Assembly: GCF_021403115.1 (NCBI RefSeq)
Contig: NZ_JAJSSH010000003.1
Span: 186,001 to 250,000 of the forward strand
Source: Sphingobium sufflavum
Lineage (GTDB): Bacteria > Pseudomonadota > Alphaproteobacteria > Sphingomonadales > Sphingomonadaceae
Reading direction: 5' to 3'
DNA: 64,000 bases
Shown: positions 43,159 through 51,969 of the stretch, piece after piece
Numbering within the stretch: the stretch's first letter is position 1
How the letters are laid out: each line of letters begins with the position of its first letter
The notes under the pieces: generated by a model
Seen by the model: the letters and a program-made list of their open reading frames with translations, nothing else
Databases searched by the model: none
Told to the model about the DNA's origin: nothing
Program-made: the position numbers and the translations under genes

Positions 43159-44076
43159 ATGGAAATGCAACATCTCCACCACTTCATCGTAACTGCCCGG
43201 TTGGGTAGCGTGGGCAAGGCTGCGGAGGAACTGAACCTGACCCAGTCGGGCATCAGCCGTTCGATCCGTACGCTGGAGGACTATCTGGGCCTGCCCCTGT
43301 TCAAGCGGGAGGCGCGGGGCGTCGCCCTCACCGAATTCGGCCAGCAATTGCTGCCCCGCGCGCAGGGCATATGGAATGCGCGGGCGCGGACGCTGAACGA
43401 GATGATGTCGTACAAGTCGTTGAAGAGCGGCCATGTGGAGATCGGCATCCACAATGTCTTTGCCTATGCGCTGGCGACGGAGACGCTGGCGAATTTCGCG
43501 GCCGCCTATCCCAATGTGGATATGACGGTGGTGACGCGCTCGGACCCGGAATTGAGCCGCCGACTGGTCAAGGAGGAGCTGGATTTCGGCTTCACCCTGT
43601 TCGTGCCGGGGTTTCGCGATCCCCGGCTGGTCTATGAATCGCTGTTCGTCCTGCCGTGCGGCACCTATGCCAGCCCCAACCACCCGCTGGCGGGGGCGAG
43701 CGGGGTGAGCATCGATGTGCTGGCGGAGCAGGAGTGGGCACTGGCGGGCAGTACGGCGCTGCGGTCGACATTCACGACATTCTTCACCGACCGGGGTATA
43801 TTGCCGCCTGCGCGGTTGGTGCAGTCCAGTTCCATCGCGTTGCTGGCTGAGTTGGTCAGCAAGAACCGGTTGTTGACGGTGCTGCCCCATGTGGTCGCGC
43901 AGGCGGCGCTGCTGTCGGGGAGGCTGGTGCCGGTCGATGCGCTGGAGACGCCCGCCAGCGATCCCGAAGGAGGACTGGTTTATCGGCCCGACATCATCCG
44001 CACCCCGGCGGTGACGATGTTGATGGGCCTGTTCCGGGAGTTGACCGACCGGATGCGGGATGTCCCGGGGATTTAG
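43159..44076 (+). CDS. LysR-family transcriptional regulator
   Basis: A 305-residue LysR protein. HTH at about residues 1-60 (LGSVGKAAEELNLTQSGISRSIRTLEDYLGLPLFKREARG), then the two-lobed co-inducer domain. Divergent from one methyltransferase gene and overlapping the other by 4 bp at its 3' end (convergent). It very likely activates the first methyltransferase; the effector is unknown. Confidence 0.92.
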   Translation: MEMQHLHHFIVTARLGSVGKAAEELNLTQSGISRSIRTLEDYLGLPLFKREARGVALTEFGQQLLPRAQGIWNARARTLNEMMSYKSLKSGHVEIGIHNVFAYALATETLANFAAAYPNVDMTVVTRSDPELSRRLVKEELDFGFTLFVPGFRDPRLVYESLFVLPCGTYASPNHPLAGASGVSIDVLAEQEWALAGSTALRSTFTTFFTDRGILPPARLVQSSSIALLAELVSKNRLLTVLPHVVAQAALLSGRLVPVDALETPASDPEGGLVYRPDIIRTPAVTMLMGLFRELTDRMRDVPGI

Positions 44077-45170
44077 CCGCCGTCTCCCGGCTTTCGCGCG
44101 ATCGTGACCCAAGGATAGCTGTCCGGTCCCAGTGGGCGGGCGGTCACATCGACGAAGCCGATGCGCTCCATCTCCGCGCCCCAATCCGATGCGCCCGCTT
44201 CCGAGAAAAACGGTTCGGCGCGATTGTCCGTGTCCCAGTCGAGCAGGACCGCATGAAAGGCATCGACCGCGCGAAAGGGGGGCGGGTCGCTAAGTATGAT
44301 GTCGCCGCCGGGTTTGAGGATACGGAACATCTCTTTCAGCAGTGCGACATTGGCAGCATGGGGCAGTTCGTGATGCAGGGCGAAGGTGACGACGGCGTCG
44401 AAGGTGGCGTCCGCCTCTCCCGTATCGGTGGCCGCGTCCCTCTGGCGGAGGGTGACGGGAATGGAGAGCGTGCCCGTCAGTCGCCGGGCGGCGCGCAGCT
44501 GTTCGGCGGACAGGTCGCTGGCCACCAGTTCGGCTCCCGGAAAGCGGCGGTGGATGGCAATCAGTGTAGACCCGTTGCCGCAGCCCGGTTCATAGATGCG
44601 GGCATAGTCGCGCCGGGGCAACTGGGCGACCACGTCCAGACGATGCTGGCCGATGTTGGCGCCAACCGGGGCCGCTGCAAAGCCGCCCAGAGCAAAAATC
44701 GGTTTGACGACATGCACGCCATGCGGACCATAGAGGTCATAGCCGTCCCAGCCGCCCGGCCGCAGGTGCCAGTCGCAATCATGATAGTCCGGCAGGACAA
44801 GGTCGGGATCGAGTTCGATCCGGTCGTCGACAAAAGCATCCGGCTCCGCAGTGAACTGCGCGCGACGCGCTTCTACGGCGGGGATGCCGAATTCATAGAT
44901 GGATTGCGCGACATACGCCTGCATGAACCGTTCGATCCGGTAGAGTGGCTGGCGTTCGGCGATGGCCCTCGACTGCTGCACCCATGCCATGATCCTGAGC
45001 CGGTCGGCCCCTTCCGGTGCGGTGAGTGTGGCCTGAGCTTCCGGTGTCCCCTCATAGGCGCGCCGTGCAGCGTTGCGGACATGACTGGATGCGAATTTCT
45101 GCATCGCGCCCAGCATCGCTACGCCTGCACGGCCATGTTGGTCCAGCCCGCTCGTCTGGCTGTTCCTCAT
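44073..45170 (-). CDS. SAM-dependent methyltransferase, paralogue of 41889-43028
   Basis: A 365-residue enzyme with the same architecture as the paralogue: N-terminal helical region with SSHVRNAARRAYEG, then motif I IYEPGCGNGS, ELVASDLSAEQLRAARR and MFRILKPGGDIILSDPPPFRAVD. Motif I here fits the consensus E-x-G-x-G-x-G better than the paralogue. It overlaps the LysR stop and, at its start, the stop of a small upstream protein (ATGA 45167-45170). Confidence 0.88.
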   Translation of the reverse strand: MRNSQTSGLDQHGRAGVAMLGAMQKFASSHVRNAARRAYEGTPEAQATLTAPEGADRLRIMAWVQQSRAIAERQPLYRIERFMQAYVAQSIYEFGIPAVEARRAQFTAEPDAFVDDRIELDPDLVLPDYHDCDWHLRPGGWDGYDLYGPHGVHVVKPIFALGGFAAAPVGANIGQHRLDVVAQLPRRDYARIYEPGCGNGSTLIAIHRRFPGAELVASDLSAEQLRAARRLTGTLSIPVTLRQRDAATDTGEADATFDAVVTFALHHELPHAANVALLKEMFRILKPGGDIILSDPPPFRAVDAFHAVLLDWDTDNRAEPFFSEAGASDWGAEMERIGFVDVTARPLGPDSYPWVTIARKPGDGG

Positions 45171-45484
45171 GCGGTTCTGTCCATGCTGTCCGGGCGCTTC
45201 ATGCCCGCCCGCGCCAGTATCTGGTCCACGCTGCGTTCCCGCGCGGCCAGCGGCGCGCCAATGACATTGCCGGCCATCCGGTCGCGCAACGTTTCGAGCT
45301 CCGCCTCGAAACCCGCGTCGGGAATATAGTCGTTTGCCTCGCCGGGGAGAAGCATGCCCTTATCCTCCAGCATGCGTTCCAGCACGGCCACCCGATCGCG
45401 CGTGATCCACAATTCGGTCAGCAGAGCCGTGACCATTCGACCCAGATCGTCGATATTATCCGGGCCGAGATAGGTATTGGACAT
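45167..45484 (-). CDS. Small unrecognised protein, methyltransferase partner
   Basis: A 105-residue cytoplasmic protein rich in Leu/Asp/Glu: LLTELWITRDRVAVLERMLEDKG suggests a helical/coiled-coil segment, then GFEAELETLRDRM. No family recognised. Its stop overlaps the methyltransferase start, so it is translationally coupled and may be its partner. Confidence 0.72.
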   Translation of the reverse strand: MSNTYLGPDNIDDLGRMVTALLTELWITRDRVAVLERMLEDKGMLLPGEANDYIPDAGFEAELETLRDRMAGNVIGAPLAARERSVDQILARAGMKRPDSMDRTA

Positions 45485-45541
45485 GGGTATTCTTCCTGTC
45501 TTCTTGCTTTATGTCTTGCGTATCCCGGCCCGGCATCTGCC

Positions 45542-47836
45542 TCAGAAACGATAGGATGCGGTCACGCCCCATGTGCGACGCTCACCGGGATAAATGCGTG
45601 TGTAGGTGATGCCCGACAGCGGGGAGCCGTCTGCCACCGATCCCACCACGGTCGCGCGGGCATTATATTTGGCGTCGAACAGATTTTTGGCCCAGACCGA
45701 CACGTCCATCCCGTCCAGCAACTGCACGCCCGCGCGCAGGTTGACCAGTTCGATAGCGCCCTGGCTCTGGAAATTCAGGCTGTCCGAATATTTGCTGGCC
45801 TGATAGCTATAGTCCGCCTGTACATAGGCATCGACGCCGGGTGCGAGGTCGCGCAATGTGTAGCCACCACTCACCGCCGCCTGAAAATCGGTGGTGCGGG
45901 CCAACTGGTTGCCGCCGACCGCATAGGAGCAGCCCTTCACGCTGATTTGCGTACCGGTGATGTCGCCACAGGGCGCGGCCACCTCGCCATCGCGCACGTC
46001 ATTATTGTAGGTGGGTTTCAATTTGGTGCCGCTGACCCGTACGAACAGGTCGCGGGTGAAATTGTACGTGGCGTCCATCTCCACGCCATAGCTCTTTGCG
46101 CCGCCATTGTTCTGCACCACCGACAGGGTGGAGCTGGGGATTTGCACCTGCGTCTGGATGTCCTTCCAGTCGATGTAGAAAATGGTGGCGTTGAGTTGCA
46201 GGTTGCGGACCGGATTGGACTTCACGCCCAGCTCATAGGTCCAGTTCGTTTCCGGCCCATAGGTGAACTGTGCCAGGCCAAAGGCGTTGGAGTTGAACCC
46301 GCCCGTCTTGTAACCGCGCGCGACGGAGCCATAGATGAGCGCGCCGTCCAGCTTGTAGTTCAGCGTCAGGCGTGGCGTCACATAGCGATATTGCTGGCGG
46401 CCGACCGCCGCCACGGCCGATCCGCGCCCGCCGAAATGCTGGACCTCGTCATTGTAGCGCACTTCGAGCTGGGCATTGAAGCGGTCGGTCAGTTCATAGG
46501 CTGCGGAGCCATATACGGCCCATCCACTGGTCGCGAGGTTGCCGCCGCGCACGGAGAAGGCGATGGGCTGTGCCGTCGGCTGGTTCACCGGCGACCCGGA
46601 CAGTTCCAGAACGTCGGATACGCTGCTGTCGAAATAATAGAAGCCGGATGTCCATTGCAGCGGGCCATTGCCGTTCGAGTCCAGCCGGACATCGACGGAC
46701 GTCTCCGTGGACGAATCGCCGACGCTGTTGGTATATTGCTGGCGCGACCGCGTGCCCGCCGACACCTGCGTCACGGCCAGCGGGTCGGCGGTGGTGTCGA
46801 TCAGCGAGGAGAAGCTGGCCTTGGTATGGCTGACCAGCGCGGTGATCGTCGCCGGGCCGAAATCATAGGCGGCCTGACCATAAAAGAGGTCGCTATAGCC
46901 GCGCAGGCCATAGCCGACGGTCGTGTCCATGTTGACGTTGGTATAGGTGGGCAGCTGGCCGCATAGGAACGTGTTGTAAGTCTGGCCGCCCCGCACCACC
47001 TGCGATCCGCAATTGTTGGAGGAGACAGGTGTGCCCACCAGCGGTCCCTGGTCATTCTGCTGGTCGGTGTGGGAGCCGAAGAGTTTCAACGTGAATTCCG
47101 GGCTGGGCGTGAACAGCAGCGAGCCGCCATAGGTGTAGCGATGGTCGTAGCCACCGATATTCTGGCCATCGCGCCGGTTGAGGATGGTGCCGTCGAACGA
47201 GGCGTAACCGCCAAAGGCGCGTACGGCGAGCATATCCCCGACCACCGGCACGTTCAGGCTGCCCGAAATCTTGCGGCGGCCATAATCGCCGATCTCGCCG
47301 ATCAGCGCGCCGGACAAGGCCTTGGTCGAGGGTGCGCGCGTTACATAGTTGATCGCGCCCGCGAAGGTATTCCGGCCATAGAGCGCGCTTTGCGGACCCT
47401 TCACGACCTCGATCCGGGCGATGTCCATCAGGCCGAATTCGAGCCCAGAGCGGTTGTTGAGATAGACGCCGTCGACGAAGACGCCGACATTGCCCTGCGC
47501 GCCGACCTGATCGACCTGCGCGATGCCGCGGATGACGGGCGCCTGGAATGCGCCGTTCGAATCCTGGAAGGCGAGGCCGGGCGTTTGCGTGGCGAGGTCT
47601 GCGAGGCTGGCGGTGCCGGTGCGCTGGAGCGTCTCTTCGGAGAAGGCGCTGATAGACAGTGGCACCTGCTGGAGGCTTTCCTCGCGGCGGCGGGCGGTCA
47701 CGATGATGTCGCCGCCTTCATCATTGGCCGCCGTTGCGCCTGTTAACTCCTGCGCCATGGCAGGGAGCGACAGGCCGGCATAGGCGATCGCCAGAGCGGA
47801 AATGGACGCGCGCAATTGAGTGTGCATGGTCTTCAT
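45542..47836 (-). CDS. TonB-dependent outer-membrane receptor (VTARRRE type)
   Basis: Receptor of 764 residues. Signal peptide ends AMAQE; TonB box/linker IIVTARRREESLQQVP, plug with LADLATQTPGLAFQDS, VFVDGVYLNNRSG and VVKGPQSALYGRNTFAGAINYVT; barrel ends TASYRF. GGGGG lies eight bases upstream of ATG 47836. The ARRREE/YGRNTFAG signature is of the sphingomonad receptor class linked to uptake of aromatics, sugars or vitamin-like compounds. Divergent from the MFS gene at 48009, with a small dyad between them. Confidence 0.94.
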   Translation of the reverse strand: MKTMHTQLRASISALAIAYAGLSLPAMAQELTGATAANDEGGDIIVTARRREESLQQVPLSISAFSEETLQRTGTASLADLATQTPGLAFQDSNGAFQAPVIRGIAQVDQVGAQGNVGVFVDGVYLNNRSGLEFGLMDIARIEVVKGPQSALYGRNTFAGAINYVTRAPSTKALSGALIGEIGDYGRRKISGSLNVPVVGDMLAVRAFGGYASFDGTILNRRDGQNIGGYDHRYTYGGSLLFTPSPEFTLKLFGSHTDQQNDQGPLVGTPVSSNNCGSQVVRGGQTYNTFLCGQLPTYTNVNMDTTVGYGLRGYSDLFYGQAAYDFGPATITALVSHTKASFSSLIDTTADPLAVTQVSAGTRSRQQYTNSVGDSSTETSVDVRLDSNGNGPLQWTSGFYYFDSSVSDVLELSGSPVNQPTAQPIAFSVRGGNLATSGWAVYGSAAYELTDRFNAQLEVRYNDEVQHFGGRGSAVAAVGRQQYRYVTPRLTLNYKLDGALIYGSVARGYKTGGFNSNAFGLAQFTYGPETNWTYELGVKSNPVRNLQLNATIFYIDWKDIQTQVQIPSSTLSVVQNNGGAKSYGVEMDATYNFTRDLFVRVSGTKLKPTYNNDVRDGEVAAPCGDITGTQISVKGCSYAVGGNQLARTTDFQAAVSGGYTLRDLAPGVDAYVQADYSYQASKYSDSLNFQSQGAIELVNLRAGVQLLDGMDVSVWAKNLFDAKYNARATVVGSVADGSPLSGITYTRIYPGERRTWGVTASYRF

Positions 47837-47928
47837 CTGTTTTGCCCCCGATGATGTCCGGCCTTCCCGCCGGGATGTTCTGAAAAGACCTGTCGACTAT
47901 TCGCATTGGGGAGACGGGGTGAAATGGT

Positions 47929-47945
47929 GGTGAGCGCGTATCACC
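47929..47945. promoter_or_regulatory. Dyad GGTGA-N7-TCACC between receptor and MFS gene
   Basis: Five-base perfect arms in the 172-bp divergent region. The IclR regulator downstream of the MFS gene is a candidate binder; weak. Confidence 0.3.
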
Positions 47946-48008
47946 GCCTGATGGATAAATGCGGGAGCGTGATGGCTCGGGGTTTCGTCACCGTCCTAAT
48001 ATGATGAC

Positions 48009-49226
48009 ATGAGGCAATCCGATCCGATCATCGCTCCCTGCGCGCCTGCGGCCCCACGATCCGCCATGCCGGGCAGCATCACCATGCTGTCCGTCGCGGG
48101 TGGCTTTGTCGCAGCGAATGGCCATTTCAGCCAGCCGCTGCTGCCCGTGATGGCGCATAGTTTTGGCGTGACACCGGCGATGATGGGGGCGCTGCCCGCG
48201 ATCACCCAGTTCGGCCTTGCGGTCGGTCTGCTGACGGTCATTCCGCTCTATGACATGTTCGAGCGGCGGCGGGCGATCGTCGCGGTGTTGCTGTTGCTGG
48301 CGGCGGCGGGGATGGCGCACGCGCTGTCGTCGTCGCTAGGGATGTTATGGACATCGGCCTTCTTCGTGGGACTCGGCTGTTGTGCCGCGCAGTTGATGAC
48401 GCCCTATGCCGCCCTGCTTGCGCTGCCGGGGCGAGAGGGGGAAGCTTCGTCGCGTGTCCTTTCCGGTGTGCTGGCGGGTGTACTGTTGTCCCGTATCGTC
48501 GCGGGCGTGGTGGAGCCGCTGGTCGGCTGGCGCAGCCTCTATGCTGCATCCGCCCTGTGCATCCTGATCGTTGCGGTTATTGTGGCGCGCCATGGGGTTG
48601 CGAGCCGCAATGAGCATGCGATCGGCTATCGTCCGCTTATGGCCTCCCTCCTCCACATGGCGGCGACCATGCCGCGTCTGCGGCGTCATGCGATCAATGG
48701 CGCCCTGACGTTCGGTGCGTTGATGGTGTTCTGGGGCACCTATGCCACTCATGTCCGTGTGGCCTATGGCTTTGGCCCGCTGGAAACCGGCCTGATTGGG
48801 GTTGTCGGTGTAGCGGGTGCGGTGGCTGCGACTTTTGCTGGGCGACTGGTCGATGGCGGCCGTTTCCGCCAGACGCAGATTGCCGCCGCACTCCTGATGA
48901 TGGCGGGCTATGTCTTGATGGCGCTGCCGCATGGGGATGTCCTGCTCTTGTGCGCGGGCGTGCTGCTGATCGATCTGGCCGGCGGGTTGAGCCATGCCGC
49001 CAACCAGTCCTCCGCCATGCGCCTCGCGCCGGAAGCGCGGGGGCGGATCAACAGCATCTATATGGTGGCCTATTTCCTGGGCGGGTCGATCAGTGTGTCG
49101 GTGGGCAGCCTGCTCTATCTGCTGGCGGGATGGGCCGCCATCTGTCTTTATGGCGGGGCGCTGGCCCTTATTCTGTTCATGCTGGAATATGCCTCGCCGG
49201 TCGGGTCCAGCGATGACCGTGGATAA
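48009..49226 (+). CDS. MFS transporter
   Basis: Major facilitator protein of 405 residues with about 12 TM helices. Motifs: VAANGHFSQPLLPVMAHSFGV in TM1, YDMFERRRAI after TM2, and LAPEARGRINSIYMVAYFLGG in the second half, like the YgaY/NepI exporter group. The stop lies 14 bp inside the IclR gene. Together with the divergent TonB receptor it suggests uptake or export of one compound regulated by the IclR protein. No ribosome binding site is obvious at 48009. Confidence 0.9.
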   Translation: MRQSDPIIAPCAPAAPRSAMPGSITMLSVAGGFVAANGHFSQPLLPVMAHSFGVTPAMMGALPAITQFGLAVGLLTVIPLYDMFERRRAIVAVLLLLAAAGMAHALSSSLGMLWTSAFFVGLGCCAAQLMTPYAALLALPGREGEASSRVLSGVLAGVLLSRIVAGVVEPLVGWRSLYAASALCILIVAVIVARHGVASRNEHAIGYRPLMASLLHMAATMPRLRRHAINGALTFGALMVFWGTYATHVRVAYGFGPLETGLIGVVGVAGAVAATFAGRLVDGGRFRQTQIAAALLMMAGYVLMALPHGDVLLLCAGVLLIDLAGGLSHAANQSSAMRLAPEARGRINSIYMVAYFLGGSISVSVGSLLYLLAGWAAICLYGGALALILFMLEYASPVGSSDDRG

Positions 49227-50007
49227 AGGGGGCTCTATCCGGGCGCTCAGCCGGGGAATCGCTGTACTGAAGGCGGTGAACCGCAACGGCACCATGACGA
49301 TTACCGAGATTTGCGAGAGCTGTGACATCGCTTATGCCACGGCGTCGCGCATCGCGCAGACACTGGCGACTGAAGGGCTGATTGCGCGCGATCCCGGCGG
49401 CAAGCGGTTTCGCGCGACCGGCCTCGTCCGCACGCTAGCGCAGGGGTATCAAGGCAGTGGACGGCTGGTGCTGGCTGCGCGGCCCCATATCATTGCACTG
49501 ACGCGGCGGATTGGCTGGCCAGTGTCGATCACCACGCGCATCGGCCCGGACATGGTGGTGCAGGACAGTTCGCACAGCCACACGACCATGGTCTTTTCCA
49601 GCCCCGATCCAGGCTACAGCCTGCCGATGCTCGAATGTGCGGCGGGTATTGCCTATCTGTGCAGCCTGCCGGAAGAGCAGTTTCAGGATATTGTCTCAGG
49701 CTTGCGCCTGATCGACATGCGCCATCTACGTCATGCGCTGGACCGGCTGGCGGAGGGGGATTTGCGCGCGCAGGTTCGTGCTCTGGGCTATGCGACGCGC
49801 AGCAACGTCCCTTTCACCCGCCATCCCGGGAAAACATCGGGCATCGCTTTGCCCCTGTTCGACCGGGGCCAGCCCGCAGGCGCGATCACGCTGATCTACT
49901 TTGCGTCGGCCCTGCGGATGGCGGAGGCCGTGAACCGCTTCTTGCCCGAACTCAAAGCCGCCGCCAGCGCCGTTGAGCATGATCTGGACCAACTGCCGAC
50001 TCTGTGA
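49213..50007 (+). CDS. IclR-family transcriptional regulator
   Basis: A 264-residue regulator. Winged helix at about 10-70 (VLKAVNRNGTMTITEICESCDIAYATASRIAQTLATEGL), effector domain 80-255 with the late AITLIYFASALRMAEAVNRFLPEL. It overlaps the MFS gene by 14 bp. Probable regulator of the MFS/receptor pair, with an aromatic or sugar acid effector as is common in the family. Confidence 0.9.
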   Translation: MTVDKGGSIRALSRGIAVLKAVNRNGTMTITEICESCDIAYATASRIAQTLATEGLIARDPGGKRFRATGLVRTLAQGYQGSGRLVLAARPHIIALTRRIGWPVSITTRIGPDMVVQDSSHSHTTMVFSSPDPGYSLPMLECAAGIAYLCSLPEEQFQDIVSGLRLIDMRHLRHALDRLAEGDLRAQVRALGYATRSNVPFTRHPGKTSGIALPLFDRGQPAGAITLIYFASALRMAEAVNRFLPELKAAASAVEHDLDQLPTL

Positions 50008-50048
50008 GGCATCGGCGAGTAAGGGGCAGAAGCGATGTGGCCTGCCAT

Positions 50049-51431
50049 TTAGCCCTCCTCCACCGCTGCTGCCAGCTTCTCTTCGCTCAGATCATAATAG
50101 GCGAGCGCGACGCAACTCAGCGCCAGCAGGATCATCGGGCATATAGACGCCAGAAAATAAATGGCGTCGATTGCGGAGTCCGGTTGCACTACCGACGTGC
50201 CGCCGGTCGCTTGCACATAGCCCGAAGCGCCAAGCAATATCCCTGTCAGCGCGGCGCCTAGCGCGTATGCCAGCTTCTCGATGATCGTATAGACCGCCGA
50301 CAACATGCCTTCACGGCGCATGCCGGTGCGGCGATAGTCCCATTCCATCGTGTCGGGCAGCAGCGACTGGCCGAACAGCAGCACCGCGCCGCCCGTCACG
50401 CCCAGCCCGACCGCGCGCATCAGCGTGATGGCAATCGCTTCGCCCGGCTGGAGGAAGAACCAGCTCATATAGGCCAGCGCATAGAAGATGGTGGCGATCA
50501 GGTAGACGCGACGCTTACCCCAGTTGCGTCCGACCCGCACCCAGACCTGCTGCGAGAGCATCATGGAGATATAGAAGACCAGGAAATAGAGGCCCAGCGT
50601 CGCGTCGCTGAAATGCAGCACCTGCTTGAAGAGGAAGGGCATAGCAGCCTGCGTCACCGCCAGCGCCATGAGTTGCAGTAGCTTGATGATCAGCAGCAGC
50701 ACGAACGGTTTGTTGTCGGCCAGCAGGCGCAGCTTTTGCACGAAGCCCAATCGTTCGTGGGAGTTGCCATAATGAAAGGGGGCGTCGCGCGTGGCGCGGA
50801 AGCAGAAGAGGCATCCGGCGACTGCCAGCGCCGCGACGAAGAGGGACATCAGCGTATGCCCGCTCTGCCCGCCGCCGCCACGCGCGATCAGCGTGGGGCC
50901 GACGAAGGTGGCGACAAGGCTGGCCGCGCCGACCGCATAGACGCGGAAGGATATCAGCCGCGATCGCTCATGATAGTCCGCCGTCATTTCAGCGGGCATC
51001 GCCATATAGGGGACGGAAAAGACCGCATAGGCGGTGGAATAGAAGAGCAGTCCGAACACGACATAGGCCAGCACCAGTGAAGGGCTGAGGCTGGTGGGCA
51101 CGTTGAACAGTAACAGCGCCGCGGCGGCCAGCATCAATCCGCCCGCCAGCACGAAGGGGCGCCGCCGTCCGTGCCGCGAACGGCTCCGGTCGCTCGCCGC
51201 GCCGACGAAGGGGTCGATCACTGCGTCATAGAGCTTCGACAGCGCGATCAGCGATCCCGCAAGTGCCGCGCCTATACCAACATGATCAACCAAATAGCGT
51301 AGTAAAAGGACGTTGACCGAGTTGAACAGGGCGGCGACCGCCAATGTGCCTGCGCCCCAGCCGATGCAGGCCAGCAAGGGTAGTCGCACGCCCTTGCCGT
51401 CGACCGGCTGTTCCCCCGTGATGCTCGCCAT
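50049..51431 (-). CDS. GPH-type (MelB-like) sugar/cation symporter
   Basis: A 460-residue MFS/GPH protein. Hallmarks: KLYDAVIDPFVGAASDRSRSRHGRRRPFVLAG, and the central FSVPYMAMPAEMTADYHERSRLISFR. Around 12 TM helices. AAGGG lies eight bases before ATG 51431; the upstream open-frame extension has no site. It converges with IclR. GPH proteins import glycosides or glucuronides by cation symport; also found as anion exporters. The TonB receptor at 51970-54531 lies upstream on the same strand, beyond the ABC relic. Confidence 0.9.
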   Translation of the reverse strand: MASITGEQPVDGKGVRLPLLACIGWGAGTLAVAALFNSVNVLLLRYLVDHVGIGAALAGSLIALSKLYDAVIDPFVGAASDRSRSRHGRRRPFVLAGGLMLAAAALLLFNVPTSLSPSLVLAYVVFGLLFYSTAYAVFSVPYMAMPAEMTADYHERSRLISFRVYAVGAASLVATFVGPTLIARGGGGQSGHTLMSLFVAALAVAGCLFCFRATRDAPFHYGNSHERLGFVQKLRLLADNKPFVLLLIIKLLQLMALAVTQAAMPFLFKQVLHFSDATLGLYFLVFYISMMLSQQVWVRVGRNWGKRRVYLIATIFYALAYMSWFFLQPGEAIAITLMRAVGLGVTGGAVLLFGQSLLPDTMEWDYRRTGMRREGMLSAVYTIIEKLAYALGAALTGILLGASGYVQATGGTSVVQPDSAIDAIYFLASICPMILLALSCVALAYYDLSEEKLAAAVEEG

Positions 51432-51713
51432 GATCGTCACCCTTTTCCTTGCCGGCCTTTCCAACATACTGGGGCAAAGTGGGCGCAGCGCCATTTGGGA
51501 CGATGATTTTATCCGACAGGCGGAGGAATCCGGAGGGGGATGTCCGGTCCTGTCACTGGCGAGGCTTTGAATGGCTCTCGTTGGCGATTATCTATAAATT
51601 CAACAGAAATATCGGCCATTTCGTAGCCGGAGTTATCGTCGATGCCGCAGATATTGGCCGAGAGTCTCTCAAACTATACCGTGTGGTCGGCAGGCCGGCG
51701 ACGGTGCGGGCGA

Positions 51714-51928
51714 ACCGTAGAGGCGCTGAGAGGCATGGTTTTTTTTGATCGAGGCGGGCAAACTCGTTGGCGTCATCGGACCCAATGGTGCGGCCAAGTC
51801 GGCGACGATGTCACTGGACTGCAAGGGCGGACCAGCGTGCGGCGTTACACATCGCCGGGAGCTGAGTGCGCCCCTTCCTCATGGCCCTGAGAGGCAAAAA
51901 AATTGACGGCCTGCCGCCGACGTCATGA
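51714..51928 (+). pseudogene. Decayed ABC-transporter ATPase (LivG/branched-chain type) relic
   Basis: Three short plus-strand pieces line up with the N-terminal part of an ABC ATPase. Frame a: VEALRG (51717-51734). Frame b: LIEAGKLVGVIGPNGAAKS (51745-51801), a Walker A with GAAKSA where GAGKST is expected. Frame c: GKKIDGLPPTS then stop (51893-51928), matching the GxDITGLPPHR segment that normally follows about 30 residues later. At least two frameshifts and a Gly-to-Ala in the P-loop make it inactive. No other piece of the gene is seen. Confidence 0.65.
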
Positions 51929-51969
51929 CGACGCCGACGACAGAGAATTGAAGCGTCAGTAGCGCGGCA

